52,684 nt of DNA, taken from contig CAIWWN010000003.1 in the NCBI GenBank assembly GCA_903916355.1, forward strand, positions 1 to 52,684, written 5' to 3'. Shown piece by piece: positions 23,101-31,842 of this stretch; positions within the stretch are counted from its first letter, which is position 1; the number at the start of each line of letters is the position of its first letter. The position numbers and the translations under genes are program-made. Origin of the DNA: an uncultured Burkholderiales bacterium. GTDB lineage: Bacteria > Pseudomonadota > Gammaproteobacteria > Burkholderiales > Burkholderiaceae_C. The notes under the pieces were generated by a model, which saw only the letters and a program-made list of their open reading frames with translations, was not told where the DNA came from and ran no database searches.

Positions 23101-24240
23101 TTATAAACTTCGACCGATAAGCTCTTTCATGATTTCATTGGTGCCGCCGTAAATGCGCTGCACGCGGGCGTCGGCCCAGGCCCGGGTGACAAAGGTCTCC
23201 CACATATAACCGTAGCCGCCATGAATTTGCACGCATGTATCCAGCACCTTGCATTGCATGTCGGTGCACCAGGCTTTGGCCATAGAGGCGGTCACTGCGT
23301 CGAGCTCACCTTTCATTAAAGACTCTATGCAGCGGTCGACAAACACGCGGCCCACTTGGATTTCAGTCTTCATGTCGGCCAGTTGGAACTTGATGTTCTG
23401 GAACTTGGCAATTTCCTGGCCGAACGCATGCCGGTCATGGGCATAGGTCACCGTGTGGGCCAACGCAGCTTCTGCGCAGGCCAGGCCAGAAATGGCAATC
23501 TGCAAGCGTTCCCAAGGCAACTCTTGCATCAGGTAGATGAAGCCCTGGTTCTCACCGCCCAACAAATTGCCCGCAGGCACCATCACATTGTCAAAGAACA
23601 ACTCGCAGGTGTCTTGGGCTTTCAAGCCGGCCTTTTTCAAAGGCTTGCCTTTGGTAAAACCCGCCAAATGGGCGTCCACCAGCAGCAAGCTCGTACCCTT
23701 GGCACCCGCATCGGGCTTGGTTTTGGCCACCACAATCACAAAGTCAGACAAATAGCCATTGGTGATGAAGGTCTTGGAGCCGTTCAAACGGTAATGGTCG
23801 CCTTCTAAAACGGCCGTTGTGCGTATACCTTGCAAATCAGAGCCCGCAGAAGGTTCGGTCATGGCAATGGCACCGATCATCTCGCCACGCGCCATGGCAG
23901 GCAGGTACTTGGCCTTGATCGCCTCAGTGCCGTAATGGAGCAAATATGGCGCCACGATCTCGGAGTGCAAACTCCAACCCAAGCCCGTGGCATTGATGCG
24001 GGCAATTTCCTCCATCAACACCACCGAGAACAATTTGTCGCCGCCAGCACCGCCGAATTCTTCGGGCATCGTGCCGCACAAATAGCCCGCTTGCGCGGCC
24101 TTCAGCCAGGCCTCGCGGTCCACATATTGCTGATCCTCCCAACGCGCGTGATGCGGCACAACTTCTTTGTCCAGAAAACGCCGCAAGGCATCCCGGTACT
24201 GCTCGTGTTCTTCGTTAAAAAGGCTCCGCGTCAAGGCCAT
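23101..24240 (-). CDS. Acyl-CoA dehydrogenase
   Basis: 379 residues, full length. Motifs: AMTEPSAGSDLQGI (flavin/substrate loop), FITNGYLSDFVIVVAKT, FGQEIAKFQNIKFQLADM, CVQIHGGYGYMWE, and RIYGGTNEIMKELI at the C-terminus. The catalytic Glu is not at the usual Y-E-G-T site (here Y-G-G-T), so it is of the long-chain/isovaleryl type, with Glu expected near LPWERL. It oxidises an acyl-CoA with electron-transferring flavoprotein. It ends 23 bp before the start of the broken gntR. Confidence 0.93.
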   Translation of the reverse strand: MALTRSLFNEEHEQYRDALRRFLDKEVVPHHARWEDQQYVDREAWLKAAQAGYLCGTMPEEFGGAGGDKLFSVVLMEEIARINATGLGWSLHSEIVAPYLLHYGTEAIKAKYLPAMARGEMIGAIAMTEPSAGSDLQGIRTTAVLEGDHYRLNGSKTFITNGYLSDFVIVVAKTKPDAGAKGTSLLLVDAHLAGFTKGKPLKKAGLKAQDTCELFFDNVMVPAGNLLGGENQGFIYLMQELPWERLQIAISGLACAEAALAHTVTYAHDRHAFGQEIAKFQNIKFQLADMKTEIQVGRVFVDRCIESLMKGELDAVTASMAKAWCTDMQCKVLDTCVQIHGGYGYMWETFVTRAWADARVQRIYGGTNEIMKELIGRSL

Positions 24241-24462
24241 TTCGTGTCTCCATTCTTATCTTGAAGTTGCTATTGTGAGGTCTTTTGGGCTTAAAGTTCT
24301 GCAAAATCCAAGGGCTTGGGCCGCGAAGGCGACTGATCTTGCACTCGCTCCTTTAAAATAGGGGCAAGTGACATTTGGACCTGAGGCTTCGATTGATCTA
24401 AGTCATCTCCGGTTAACCATGCCGCACCTACACTTTGAAATCTTAAGGCTTGCTTCTGCGCT

Positions 24463-25575
24463 ATGACCACTCCTTTGACGACTTCTTCTCAGCCCATCCC
24501 CCTGGATCAACCCGTACCCCACCGCAAGGTATTGCGCGAATGGTTGATCCCCTTGTCGGGCCGTACTTATTTCAGCGCCTTTTTCTTGTTGATCATGGAC
24601 TACGCGCTGTTTTTCGCGCTGATCACCGGCACGGTGATGTTCGCTGCCGTCTGGGCCAAGTTGGCCTGTGGTTTGGCCGCTGGTTTTGTGATTGGCCGCT
24701 TGTTCATCATCGGGCATGACGCCTGCCACCAAAGCCTCACGCCCAACCGCGAGCTGAACAAGGTCTTGGGGCGCATCGCCTTTTTGCCCTCCCTAACACC
24801 CTACAGCCTGTGGGACACCGGCCACAACGTGGTGCACCATGGCTACACCAACCTCAAAGGCGTGGACTTTGTCTGGACGCCGTTGACCACCGAAGAATTT
24901 GCCGCGCTCCCGTTCATGCAGCGCCTGCTCGAGCGTGCTTACCGCAGTGGCTGGGCGCCGGGCTTGTATTACATGATTGAGATTTGGTGGAAGCGCGAGT
25001 TCTTCCCGAACAAGACCCACATGCCCACGCGCCGCCCGATCTTCTTTAAAGACAGCATGCTGGTCACCATTTTCGGCGCCCTGTGGGTGGCCGTCATCTC
25101 GGCCGCTGCTTTAGCCACCGAGCAATCCGTGGCCTTGAGCTTGCTGCTCAGCGTGGCGGTGCCGTTTTTCTTCTGGAACTCGATGATCGGCTTTGTGGTG
25201 TACGTGCACCACACCCATGTAAAGGTGTCTTGGCACAATGAAAAAAGCGCCTGGATGAAGGCCCAGCCCTTCGTGTCCACCACGGTGCACCTGACCTTCA
25301 ACTTCAACATCGGCGCCATGCTGCACCACATCATGGAGCACACCGCCCACCATGTGGACATGAGCATTCCGCTGTACAAACTCAAGCAGGCGCAAACCAA
25401 ACTGGAAGAAATGTTGCCCGGTCGCATCATCGTTCAGCCTTTCTCGTGGCGCTGGTACTTCCAGACTGCGCATGACTGCAAGCTGTATGACTTCACACGC
25501 GAATGCTGGACCGACTTCACCGGCAAAAAAACCAGTCCGGTGCGAGGCAATCTGCCACCGGTGGTTGCGGCCTAA
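24463..25575 (+). CDS. Membrane fatty acid desaturase (DesA/FADS family)
   Basis: 370 residues. Three histidine boxes for the di-iron centre: HDACH (about 85), HNVVHH (about 120), HIMEHTAHH (about 288). Four or so membrane helices between. The C-terminal QPFSWRWYFQTAHDCKLYDF is typical of bacterial delta-12/omega-type acyl-lipid desaturases. It introduces a double bond into membrane acyl chains. Single gene, convergent with pgk. Confidence 0.9.
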   Translation: MTTPLTTSSQPIPLDQPVPHRKVLREWLIPLSGRTYFSAFFLLIMDYALFFALITGTVMFAAVWAKLACGLAAGFVIGRLFIIGHDACHQSLTPNRELNKVLGRIAFLPSLTPYSLWDTGHNVVHHGYTNLKGVDFVWTPLTTEEFAALPFMQRLLERAYRSGWAPGLYYMIEIWWKREFFPNKTHMPTRRPIFFKDSMLVTIFGALWVAVISAAALATEQSVALSLLLSVAVPFFFWNSMIGFVVYVHHTHVKVSWHNEKSAWMKAQPFVSTTVHLTFNFNIGAMLHHIMEHTAHHVDMSIPLYKLKQAQTKLEEMLPGRIIVQPFSWRWYFQTAHDCKLYDFTRECWTDFTGKKTSPVRGNLPPVVAA

Positions 25576-25587
25576 ATCGCTTAGGCG

Positions 25588-26781
25588 TTAACCGGCTGCC
25601 CGCTTCATCAAGATTTCAAAGGCGGGCAAGGTCTTGCCTTCCAGCACTTCCAAAAACGCACCGCCGCCGGTAGAGATGTAGCCCATCTGCTTTTCAATGC
25701 CGTACTTGGCAATGGCGGCCAAGGTGTCGCCACCGCCCGCAATGCTGAAGGCACTGGACTCGGCAATGGCCTGTGCAATCACTTTGGTGCCGTTTTCAAA
25801 TGCCGCAAATTCAAACACGCCGACCGGACCGTTCCACACGATGGTGCCTGCGACTTTGAGCTGCGCGGCCAGCTTGGCAGCGGTCTCTGGGCCAATGTCC
25901 AAAATCAAATCGTCGTCAGCCACCTCGGTGGCTTTTTTGACCGTGGCCACCGCGTCGGCGGCAAAGGTTTTGGCGGTCACCACGTCGGTGGGGATCGGCA
26001 CTTCTGCGCCACGCGCTTTCATGATCTCGATCACGGCTCTGGCTTGGTCCAGCAAATCCGGCTCGGCCAAGCTCTTGCCAATGTTCAAGCCCGCCGCCAG
26101 CATGAAGGTGTTGGCAATGCCGCCGCCCACAATCAGTTGGTCCACGTTGTTGGCCAGACTTTTCAAAATGGTCAGCTTGGTCGAGACCTTGCTGCCCGCC
26201 ACAATGGCGGCCAGCGGTCGCTTCGGGTTGGCCAGGGCTTTGCTGATGGCGTCAATCTCAGCGGCCAGCAACGGGCCGGCACAGGCAATGGGCGCGAACT
26301 GGGCAATGCCATAGGTCGTGCCTTCGGCGCGGTGCGCGGTGCCAAACGCATCGTGCACAAAAATATCGCACAGGGCGGCGAGCTTGTGCGCCAGTTCGGG
26401 GGCGTTTTTCTTCTCGCCTTTGTTCACGCGGCAGTTCTCCAGCATCACCAACTGGCCCGGCGCGACGCTGACGCCGTCGACCCAGTTGGCGATCAGTGGG
26501 ACATCGCGTCCCAGCAATTCGCCCAGGCGCTTGGCCACGGGGGCCAGAGAATCTGCGGCTTGGAAATCACCTTCGGTGGGGCGGCCCAAGTGGCTGGTCA
26601 CCATCACCGCGGCGCCGGCGTCCAGCGCCATTTGAATGCAAGGCACCGAGGCGCGAATGCGCGTGTCTTCGGTGATGTGGCCGTCAACGCCCTGCGGCAC
26701 GTTCAGGTCGGCGCGGATGAAAACGCGTTGGCCCTGGGCAGAGCCGTTGGCGCACAAATCAGAAAAGCGGATGACGTTCAT
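25588..26781 (-). CDS. pgk: Phosphoglycerate kinase
   Basis: 397 residues, normal length. Seen: RADLNVP (substrate site), [34 protein letters not shown] and the ATP-loop [13 protein letters not shown] near the end. Catalyses the ATP-forming step 1,3-bisphosphoglycerate to 3-phosphoglycerate in glycolysis, or the reverse. Stands alone here, not with gapA or fba. Confidence 0.97.
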   Translation of the reverse strand: MNVIRFSDLCANGSAQGQRVFIRADLNVPQGVDGHITEDTRIRASVPCIQMALDAGAAVMVTSHLGRPTEGDFQAADSLAPVAKRLGELLGRDVPLIANWVDGVSVAPGQLVMLENCRVNKGEKKNAPELAHKLAALCDIFVHDAFGTAHRAEGTTYGIAQFAPIACAGPLLAAEIDAISKALANPKRPLAAIVAGSKVSTKLTILKSLANNVDQLIVGGGIANTFMLAAGLNIGKSLAEPDLLDQARAVIEIMKARGAEVPIPTDVVTAKTFAADAVATVKKATEVADDDLILDIGPETAAKLAAQLKVAGTIVWNGPVGVFEFAAFENGTKVIAQAIAESSAFSIAGGGDTLAAIAKYGIEKQMGYISTGGGAFLEVLEGKTLPAFEILMKRAAG

Positions 26782-26880
26782 GAGGATCTGACCGGATGGT
26801 GATAACTGCCGCCATTTTAAGAGCCTGCACTGACAAACACTGACGCGCAGGGTTCGTTCTGGCCTTGTTACCGGCCCGAG

Positions 26881-27228
26881 TTACCAGCCCCAGCCCAAAT
26901 GCAAGGGCAAATACACCGCCATGCCCAGCACGATGGTGATCAACACATCGCGGCGCCAAAAATACACCGCAGCCCCCACGGCGGCGGCGTACAGCCGTGC
27001 ATCTTGCAGCGTGTGAATCAACTGGCCCTGCTGCATCACAATCTCAGGAACCACCACCGCCGACAGCGCGGCAATGGGCGCGTACTGCAAGCCGCGTTGC
27101 GCCCAATGCGGCAAATGCCATGACGCGTCAGATAAAAAGAAAAAGCTGCGGGTGATCACCGTGACGGCCGCCAGGCCGAAGATCACCGCCAAGGTCCACG
27201 CATCGGTGCCGTTCCAGAGTTCACTCAT
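26881..27228 (-). CDS. azlD: AzlD-family branched-chain amino acid exporter, small subunit
   Basis: 115 residues from ATG 27228; a longer frame to 27495 is out-of-frame azlC sequence. Three to four hydrophobic helices with TVITRSFFFL and ALSAVVVPEIVM, as in AzlD. Start overlaps the azlC stop (ATGA). Pairs with AzlC to export branched-chain amino acids. Confidence 0.9.
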   Translation of the reverse strand: MSELWNGTDAWTLAVIFGLAAVTVITRSFFFLSDASWHLPHWAQRGLQYAPIAALSAVVVPEIVMQQGQLIHTLQDARLYAAAVGAAVYFWRRDVLITIVLGMAVYLPLHLGWGW

Positions 27229-27944
27229 TTGACGCCTCGCACGCGTTCCACCGTCAAACACAAGATCACCGCGGCGGCGATCGCCACCACGATGTTCAGC
27301 TTCAAAGGCAGGGCGTAGGCCGCCACCGCCGCCGTTCCAGCAACCAAGGACGACAAGACGCGCATGCGCGAACTGGCCAAGGAGCACTGAATGCCGAGCA
27401 AACACAAAATGCCTGCAAAACCTAAGCCCCAAGCGGGTGGAATGCCGTTGGCCAGGGTCACCCCGATCAAACTGGAGGTCACCCAGCTGAACCAATTCAA
27501 ACCATCGTTGCCCGCCAGATAGGCCTCTTGCGCCAGCCGCGCCTCAGGCGTTTCGCCCGGTTGCTTGAATCGCTTGGTGAACAAGACATAGCTCACATCG
27601 GCCGTCATGTAGCCGTGACCCAAGCGACGCCACAGTGGCAGATGAATCAAAAAGGGGCGCAGATGCAGGCTGAAGACCACAAAGCGCAAGTTCACGCAAA
27701 ACCCGGTGGCCAAAATCACCCAGGCGGGCGCGCCGGCCACGATCAAGGGAATGGCGGCCAGTTGCGAGCTGCCGGCAAACACCAGCAACGTCATGATCAC
27801 AGACTCCAAAGGGCTCATGCCCGACTTGACCATGGCCACCCCCGTCATCAGCCCCCAGGCGGCAATGCCCAAAGCCTGCGGGGCCAAATCGCGCATGCCG
27901 CGGCGAAACTCAGGATGGCGGTAAAGCGAGGGCAAAAACAACAC
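27225..27944 (-). CDS. azlC: AzlC-family branched-chain amino acid exporter, large subunit
   Basis: 239 residues from GTG 27944. Typical AzlC features: GIAAWGLMTGVAMVKSGMS, FAGSSQLAAIPLI, and NLRFVVFSLHLRPF. About seven helices. It begins 15 bp after the fmt stop, so it is likely in the def-fmt-azlC-azlD operon. Confidence 0.92.
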   Translation of the reverse strand: MLFLPSLYRHPEFRRGMRDLAPQALGIAAWGLMTGVAMVKSGMSPLESVIMTLLVFAGSSQLAAIPLIVAGAPAWVILATGFCVNLRFVVFSLHLRPFLIHLPLWRRLGHGYMTADVSYVLFTKRFKQPGETPEARLAQEAYLAGNDGLNWFSWVTSSLIGVTLANGIPPAWGLGFAGILCLLGIQCSLASSRMRVLSSLVAGTAAVAAYALPLKLNIVVAIAAAVILCLTVERVRGVK

Positions 27945-27959
27945 AGAAGGCGATCGGCT

Positions 27960-28928
27960 TCAAACCGCCCCGGTCAGTGGCTGACCGGGCTGCAGCGCAA
28001 AGCCGAGCAAAAAAACAGCCGCGCTGACGCGCTTGCCGCCAGGCCGCTGCAACTGCGTGATGCGCAGCGCGCCTTCGCCACAGGCCACACACAGGCCTTG
28101 CGCATCCGCGCTGAGCACGGTGCCGGGGGCGTCGCCAGGAGGGCCGAGCACCACTTGGGCGCGCCAGAGTTTGACGGTCTCTGTGATGGCCTCGCTGTGC
28201 ATCACGCAAGACACGCCGGGGAACGGGTCGAAGGCGCGCACGCGCCGCTCCAGCACCGCAGCGGGCAGGGTCCAGTCCACGCTGGACTCGGCCTTTTCAA
28301 TTTTGTGGGCGTAGGTCACGCCTTCGCTCGGTTGCACCTGCGGCTGAAACTGACCCACTTGCGTGAGCGCCTGCACGATCATGCGGCCACCTAAATCGGC
28401 CAATTTGTCGTGCAGCGCGGCGGTGGTGTCGGCAGGCTCAATCGCCAGGTCTTGGCACAGCAGCATGTCGCCGGTGTCCAGCCCAGCGTCCATTTGCATG
28501 ATGGTCACGCCGGTGCGTGCATCGCCAGCTTCAATCGCCCGGTGAATCGGCGCCGCACCGCGCCAGCGCGGCAGCAACGAGGCATGGATGTTCAAGCAAC
28601 CGTGGCGCGGTGCGTCCAGCACCCATTGGGGCAAGATCAAACCGTAGGCGGCGACGATCATCACATCGGCCTGCGCCTGCGCAATGGCCGCTTGGGCGGC
28701 TTGCGCGTCGTCGGGAAATTTGCCGTCGAGGCGCAGGCTGCGCGGTTGCGCGACCGGAATCTGGTGCGCCAAGGCGAACTGTTTGACGGCTGAGGCCTGC
28801 AACTTCATGCCGCGACCGGCAGGGCGGTCGGGCTGTGACATGACCAAGACGATCTCGTGCCCAGCGGCATGCAGCTGCGCCAGCGCGACGCTGGCAAATT
28901 CGGGGGTGCCCGCAAAAATCACACGCAT
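27960..28928 (-). CDS. fmt: Methionyl-tRNA formyltransferase
   Basis: 322 residues. Formyl-transfer signature [21 protein letters not shown] with the preceding catalytic Asn-Ile-His (NIHASLL) and [19 protein letters not shown]-terminal Rossmann [14 protein letters not shown]-terminal OB-like domain. Formylates initiator Met-tRNA. Starts 12 bp after def, the usual pairing. Confidence 0.97.
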   Translation of the reverse strand: MRVIFAGTPEFASVALAQLHAAGHEIVLVMSQPDRPAGRGMKLQASAVKQFALAHQIPVAQPRSLRLDGKFPDDAQAAQAAIAQAQADVMIVAAYGLILPQWVLDAPRHGCLNIHASLLPRWRGAAPIHRAIEAGDARTGVTIMQMDAGLDTGDMLLCQDLAIEPADTTAALHDKLADLGGRMIVQALTQVGQFQPQVQPSEGVTYAHKIEKAESSVDWTLPAAVLERRVRAFDPFPGVSCVMHSEAITETVKLWRAQVVLGPPGDAPGTVLSADAQGLCVACGEGALRITQLQRPGGKRVSAAVFLLGFALQPGQPLTGAV

Positions 28929-28940
28929 GGTTGGGGCTTT

Positions 28941-29456
28941 TCAGTCTTCTTCTTCGTCGTCGCGCAGGGCTTTGAGTAACTTGGTTTTGATGCGGTTGCG
29001 CTTCAAAGGCGAGAGGTACTCGACAAACACTTTGCCCATCAGGTGATCGAGCTCGTGCTGAATGCACACCGCCAGCAAGCCCTCGGCCTCGATGGTGCGC
29101 ACTTGGCCGTCGGCGTCCATGGCTTTGACCTTGACCTGGGTGGCGCGCTCCACGCCGTCGTAAATACCGGGCACCGACAAACAGCCTTCTTCGCCTTTGA
29201 CGCGCTCGTCACCCAACCAAGTGATTTCGGGGTTGATCAGCACCAGCGGCTGATCGCGGTCCTCCGACGTGTCGATCACCACCAGGCGCACATGCACATC
29301 GATTTGCGTCGCGGCCAGGCCGATGCCACTGGCGTCGTACATGGTTTCCAGCATGTCGGCAATCAAGGCGAGAATGCGCGCGTCCACCGCGGCCACGGGT
29401 TTGGCCACCGTGTGCAACTTGGGGTCGGGGTATCGAAGAATCGTGAGCAGAGCCAT
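28941..29456 (-). CDS. def: Peptide deformylase
   Basis: 171 residues from ATG 29456. Motifs GIGLAATQ (about 47), EGCLSVPG with the metal Cys, and QHELDHLMG with the metal histidines and catalytic Glu. Removes formyl from nascent proteins. No Shine-Dalgarno is visible ahead of the ATG, and a good sigma-70 promoter ends 12 bp upstream, so the transcript may be nearly leaderless. Confidence 0.96.
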   Translation of the reverse strand: MALLTILRYPDPKLHTVAKPVAAVDARILALIADMLETMYDASGIGLAATQIDVHVRLVVIDTSEDRDQPLVLINPEITWLGDERVKGEEGCLSVPGIYDGVERATQVKVKAMDADGQVRTIEAEGLLAVCIQHELDHLMGKVFVEYLSPLKRNRIKTKLLKALRDDEEED

Positions 29457-29467
29457 GGCAAGCAAAA

Positions 29468-29497
29468 AGTATCTGGGTAAGCTCGTATTTTCGTCAA
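29468..29497 (-). promoter_or_regulatory. Sigma-70 promoter of def-fmt operon
   Basis: -35 TTGACG (29497-29492), 18-bp spacer, -10 GATACT (29473-29468) on the - strand. The expected start of transcription (about 29461) is only about 5 nt from the def ATG. Confidence 0.5.
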
Positions 29498-29650
29498 TTT
29501 AAAGCCCCTGCGTTGCCCTTGCGCCTAAATCGCCTTGCTTTTTCCAGATGCGGCCCCAAAACCGGGGGCCATGCACCCGTCTCGCCGCGCTTTTGACAAG
29601 GCCAAGCCCTTGCCGCCACAATCATCTCCAAAAGGCACAGGGAGAGGGTC

Positions 29651-30805
29651 ATGATCTCGTCACAAGACGAGTTGGGCGCTTGGTTGCGTCTGAGTTTGAG
29701 CAAAGGTGTCGGCAACGATGCAATACGGCGTTTGCTCGCCGCCTTCGGATTGCCAGCCGCCTTGTTCGGCCAAAGCGAAACTGGTTTGCGACAAGTCGTC
29801 TCGACCCGGCAAGCCCGGGCACTGCAGCAACAGCCCGAGGGCTGGCAAGCTTTACTTGACGACACATGGACCTGGCTGCAGGCGCCCGGCATGCCCGGAG
29901 TGCAGCGCGCCATCGTGACCTGGGGGGACAGCGACTACCCCCGTGCGCTGTTGGACATACCTGACCCGCCGATGATTTTGTATGCGCTGGGACAAACCGC
30001 TGGACTGGAAAAACTCACTGCGTCGTCCTGCATCGCCATGGTCGGCAGCCGCAACCCCACGCCACAGGGCACGCAAAACGCGCAGGCCTTTGCGCAGTCT
30101 TTGAGCGCAGCAGGGCTGACCGTGGTTTCGGGTTTGGCGCTGGGCATTGACGGCGCAGCGCATGAAGGGGCTTTGAGGGGCGCCTCACCCGAGGCCTTGG
30201 CCACCATCGCCGTGGTGGGCACAGGCTTGGACCGGGTCTACCCGAAACACCATCTGGCCCTGGCACACCGCATTGCCCAGCATGGTTTGATTTTGAGCGA
30301 ATACCCCTTGGGCACGCCGCCACTGAACGCCAACTTCCCCAAGCGCAACCGCATCATTGCCGGTTTGTCGCAAGCCACTTTGGTGGTCGAGGCGGCGCTC
30401 AAGTCCGGCTCGCTGATCACCGCCAAACAAGCCGTGGAGCAGGGCAAAGAAGTGCTGGCGATTCCAGGCTCGATACATTCCACGCAGGCCAAAGGCTGTC
30501 ACGCGCTGATCAAACAAGGCGCCAAGCTGGTCGAGTCGGCGCAAGATGTGCTCGAAGAACTGCGCCCCGATCCATTCAAAGCCGCGACCTTGGCCGTGAC
30601 AGACGCTTCAGGACCCGACGAGGAGACGCCCGAGGACCAGGGCTTGCTGGTTCACTTGGGCTTTGACCCGGTGCACCTGGATGCACTGCAAGCGCGCTGC
30701 GGCCTGGACACGGCCAGCCTGCAAACTCAACTGATGATTCTGGAGCTGAACGGCCAGGTGGCGCGTTTACCCGGCGGCTTGTTTCAACGCCTGGCGCGCG
30801 GCTGA
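29651..30805 (+). CDS. dprA: DNA-processing protein DprA
   Basis: 384 residues. N-terminal helical domain, Rossmann-like core with MVGSRNPTP.GTQNAQAF and VVSGLALGIDGAAHEGAL (about 130-180), FPKRNRIIAGLS, and a C-terminal winged helix (about 320-380). Loads RecA on incoming single-stranded DNA during natural transformation. Start has a GGGAGAGGG ribosome site. Divergent from def. Confidence 0.96.
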   Translation: MISSQDELGAWLRLSLSKGVGNDAIRRLLAAFGLPAALFGQSETGLRQVVSTRQARALQQQPEGWQALLDDTWTWLQAPGMPGVQRAIVTWGDSDYPRALLDIPDPPMILYALGQTAGLEKLTASSCIAMVGSRNPTPQGTQNAQAFAQSLSAAGLTVVSGLALGIDGAAHEGALRGASPEALATIAVVGTGLDRVYPKHHLALAHRIAQHGLILSEYPLGTPPLNANFPKRNRIIAGLSQATLVVEAALKSGSLITAKQAVEQGKEVLAIPGSIHSTQAKGCHALIKQGAKLVESAQDVLEELRPDPFKAATLAVTDASGPDEETPEDQGLLVHLGFDPVHLDALQARCGLDTASLQTQLMILELNGQVARLPGGLFQRLARG

Positions 30806-30818
30806 GCCCCCAAAGAAA

Positions 30819-30850
30819 ATGCCCGCACCAGCCTGAGCTTGTGCGGGCAT
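30819..30850 (-). terminator. Intrinsic terminator between dprA and secF
   Basis: Perfect 10-bp stem ATGCCCGCAC / GTGCGGGCAT with a 12-nt loop. On the - strand the stem is followed by TTTTCTTTG, so it terminates secDF; it may also stop dprA transcription from the other side. Confidence 0.75.
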
Positions 30851-30874
30851 GACATGCCAATCTGCGCGGGTGGC

Positions 30875-31828
30875 TTAGACCACAGCCCCTGCGTTTTCGC
30901 CGTCTTGGTCACCGTCTTTTTTTACCGGGGCTTTGATCAGGTCTTCGCGCTGGATACCCAGCCACATGGCAATGGCGGCAGCCACAAACACCGACGAGTA
31001 AATACCGAAGCAAATACCAATGGTCAAGGCCATGGCGAAGTAATGCAGTGTCTCGCCGCCAAACAGCAGCATGGACAAGACCATGATCTGGGTGCAACCG
31101 TGGGTGATGATGGTGCGGCTGATGGTGGAGGTGATCGCGTTGTCGATGATCTCCACCGTGTTGAGCTTGCGAAAGCGGCGAAAGTTCTCTCGAATCCGGT
31201 CAAAAATCACCACCGATTCGTTGACCGAGTAACCCAGCACCGCCAGCACCGCCGCCAACACCGCCAGCGAAAACTCCCACTGGAAGAAAGCAAAAAAGCC
31301 CAGGATGATGATCACGTCATGCAGGTTGGCAATCACCGCGGCCACCGCAAATTTCCATTCAAAGCGAACGGCCAAATACAGCATGATGCCGACCACCACA
31401 AAGGCCAAGGCCTTGAGACCGTCGGTGGCCAACTCTTCGCCCACTTGCGGCCCGACAAATTCGGTGCGGCGCATGGTGGCTTGTGCGTTGTCGGTTTTGA
31501 GCGCCGCCATGACGCGATCGCTTTGCTCCGCCGAGCTAACGCCGGCTTGCGCGGGCAAGCGAATCATCACATCACGGGAGCTGCCAAAGTTTTGCACCTG
31601 CACATCATTAAAGCCCAGGCCCGCCACAATGCCACGCACCTTGCCCACATCCGCCGCCTGGGTGTAGCTCACTTCCATGACGGTGCCGCCAGTGAACTCA
31701 ACCGACAAATGCAGGCCGCGCGAGAACAGGAAGAACACCGCGAGCAAGAAGGTCACTAAGGAAATCGCGTTGAACACCAACGCGTTCTTCATGAACGGGA
31801 TGTTTTTTTTGATCTTGAAAAATTCCAT
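30875..31828 (-). CDS. secF: Protein translocase subunit SecF
   Basis: 317 residues. N-terminal helix, periplasmic P4-like segment with VEFTGGTVMEVSY, then five helices including GYSVNESVVIFDRIRENFR and TISRTIITHGCTQI, the diagnostic SecF motifs. Works with SecD to pull preproteins through SecYEG using the proton gradient. Starts 14 bp after secD. Confidence 0.97.
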   Translation of the reverse strand: MEFFKIKKNIPFMKNALVFNAISLVTFLLAVFFLFSRGLHLSVEFTGGTVMEVSYTQAADVGKVRGIVAGLGFNDVQVQNFGSSRDVMIRLPAQAGVSSAEQSDRVMAALKTDNAQATMRRTEFVGPQVGEELATDGLKALAFVVVGIMLYLAVRFEWKFAVAAVIANLHDVIIILGFFAFFQWEFSLAVLAAVLAVLGYSVNESVVIFDRIRENFRRFRKLNTVEIIDNAITSTISRTIITHGCTQIMVLSMLLFGGETLHYFAMALTIGICFGIYSSVFVAAAIAMWLGIQREDLIKAPVKKDGDQDGENAGAVV

Positions 31829-31842
31829 GATGGCGCTCCCGC

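Noticed and set aside
27229-27495. N-terminal extension of AzlD to 27495
   Set aside because: It is azlC sequence read out of frame; AzlD starts at the ATGA overlap.
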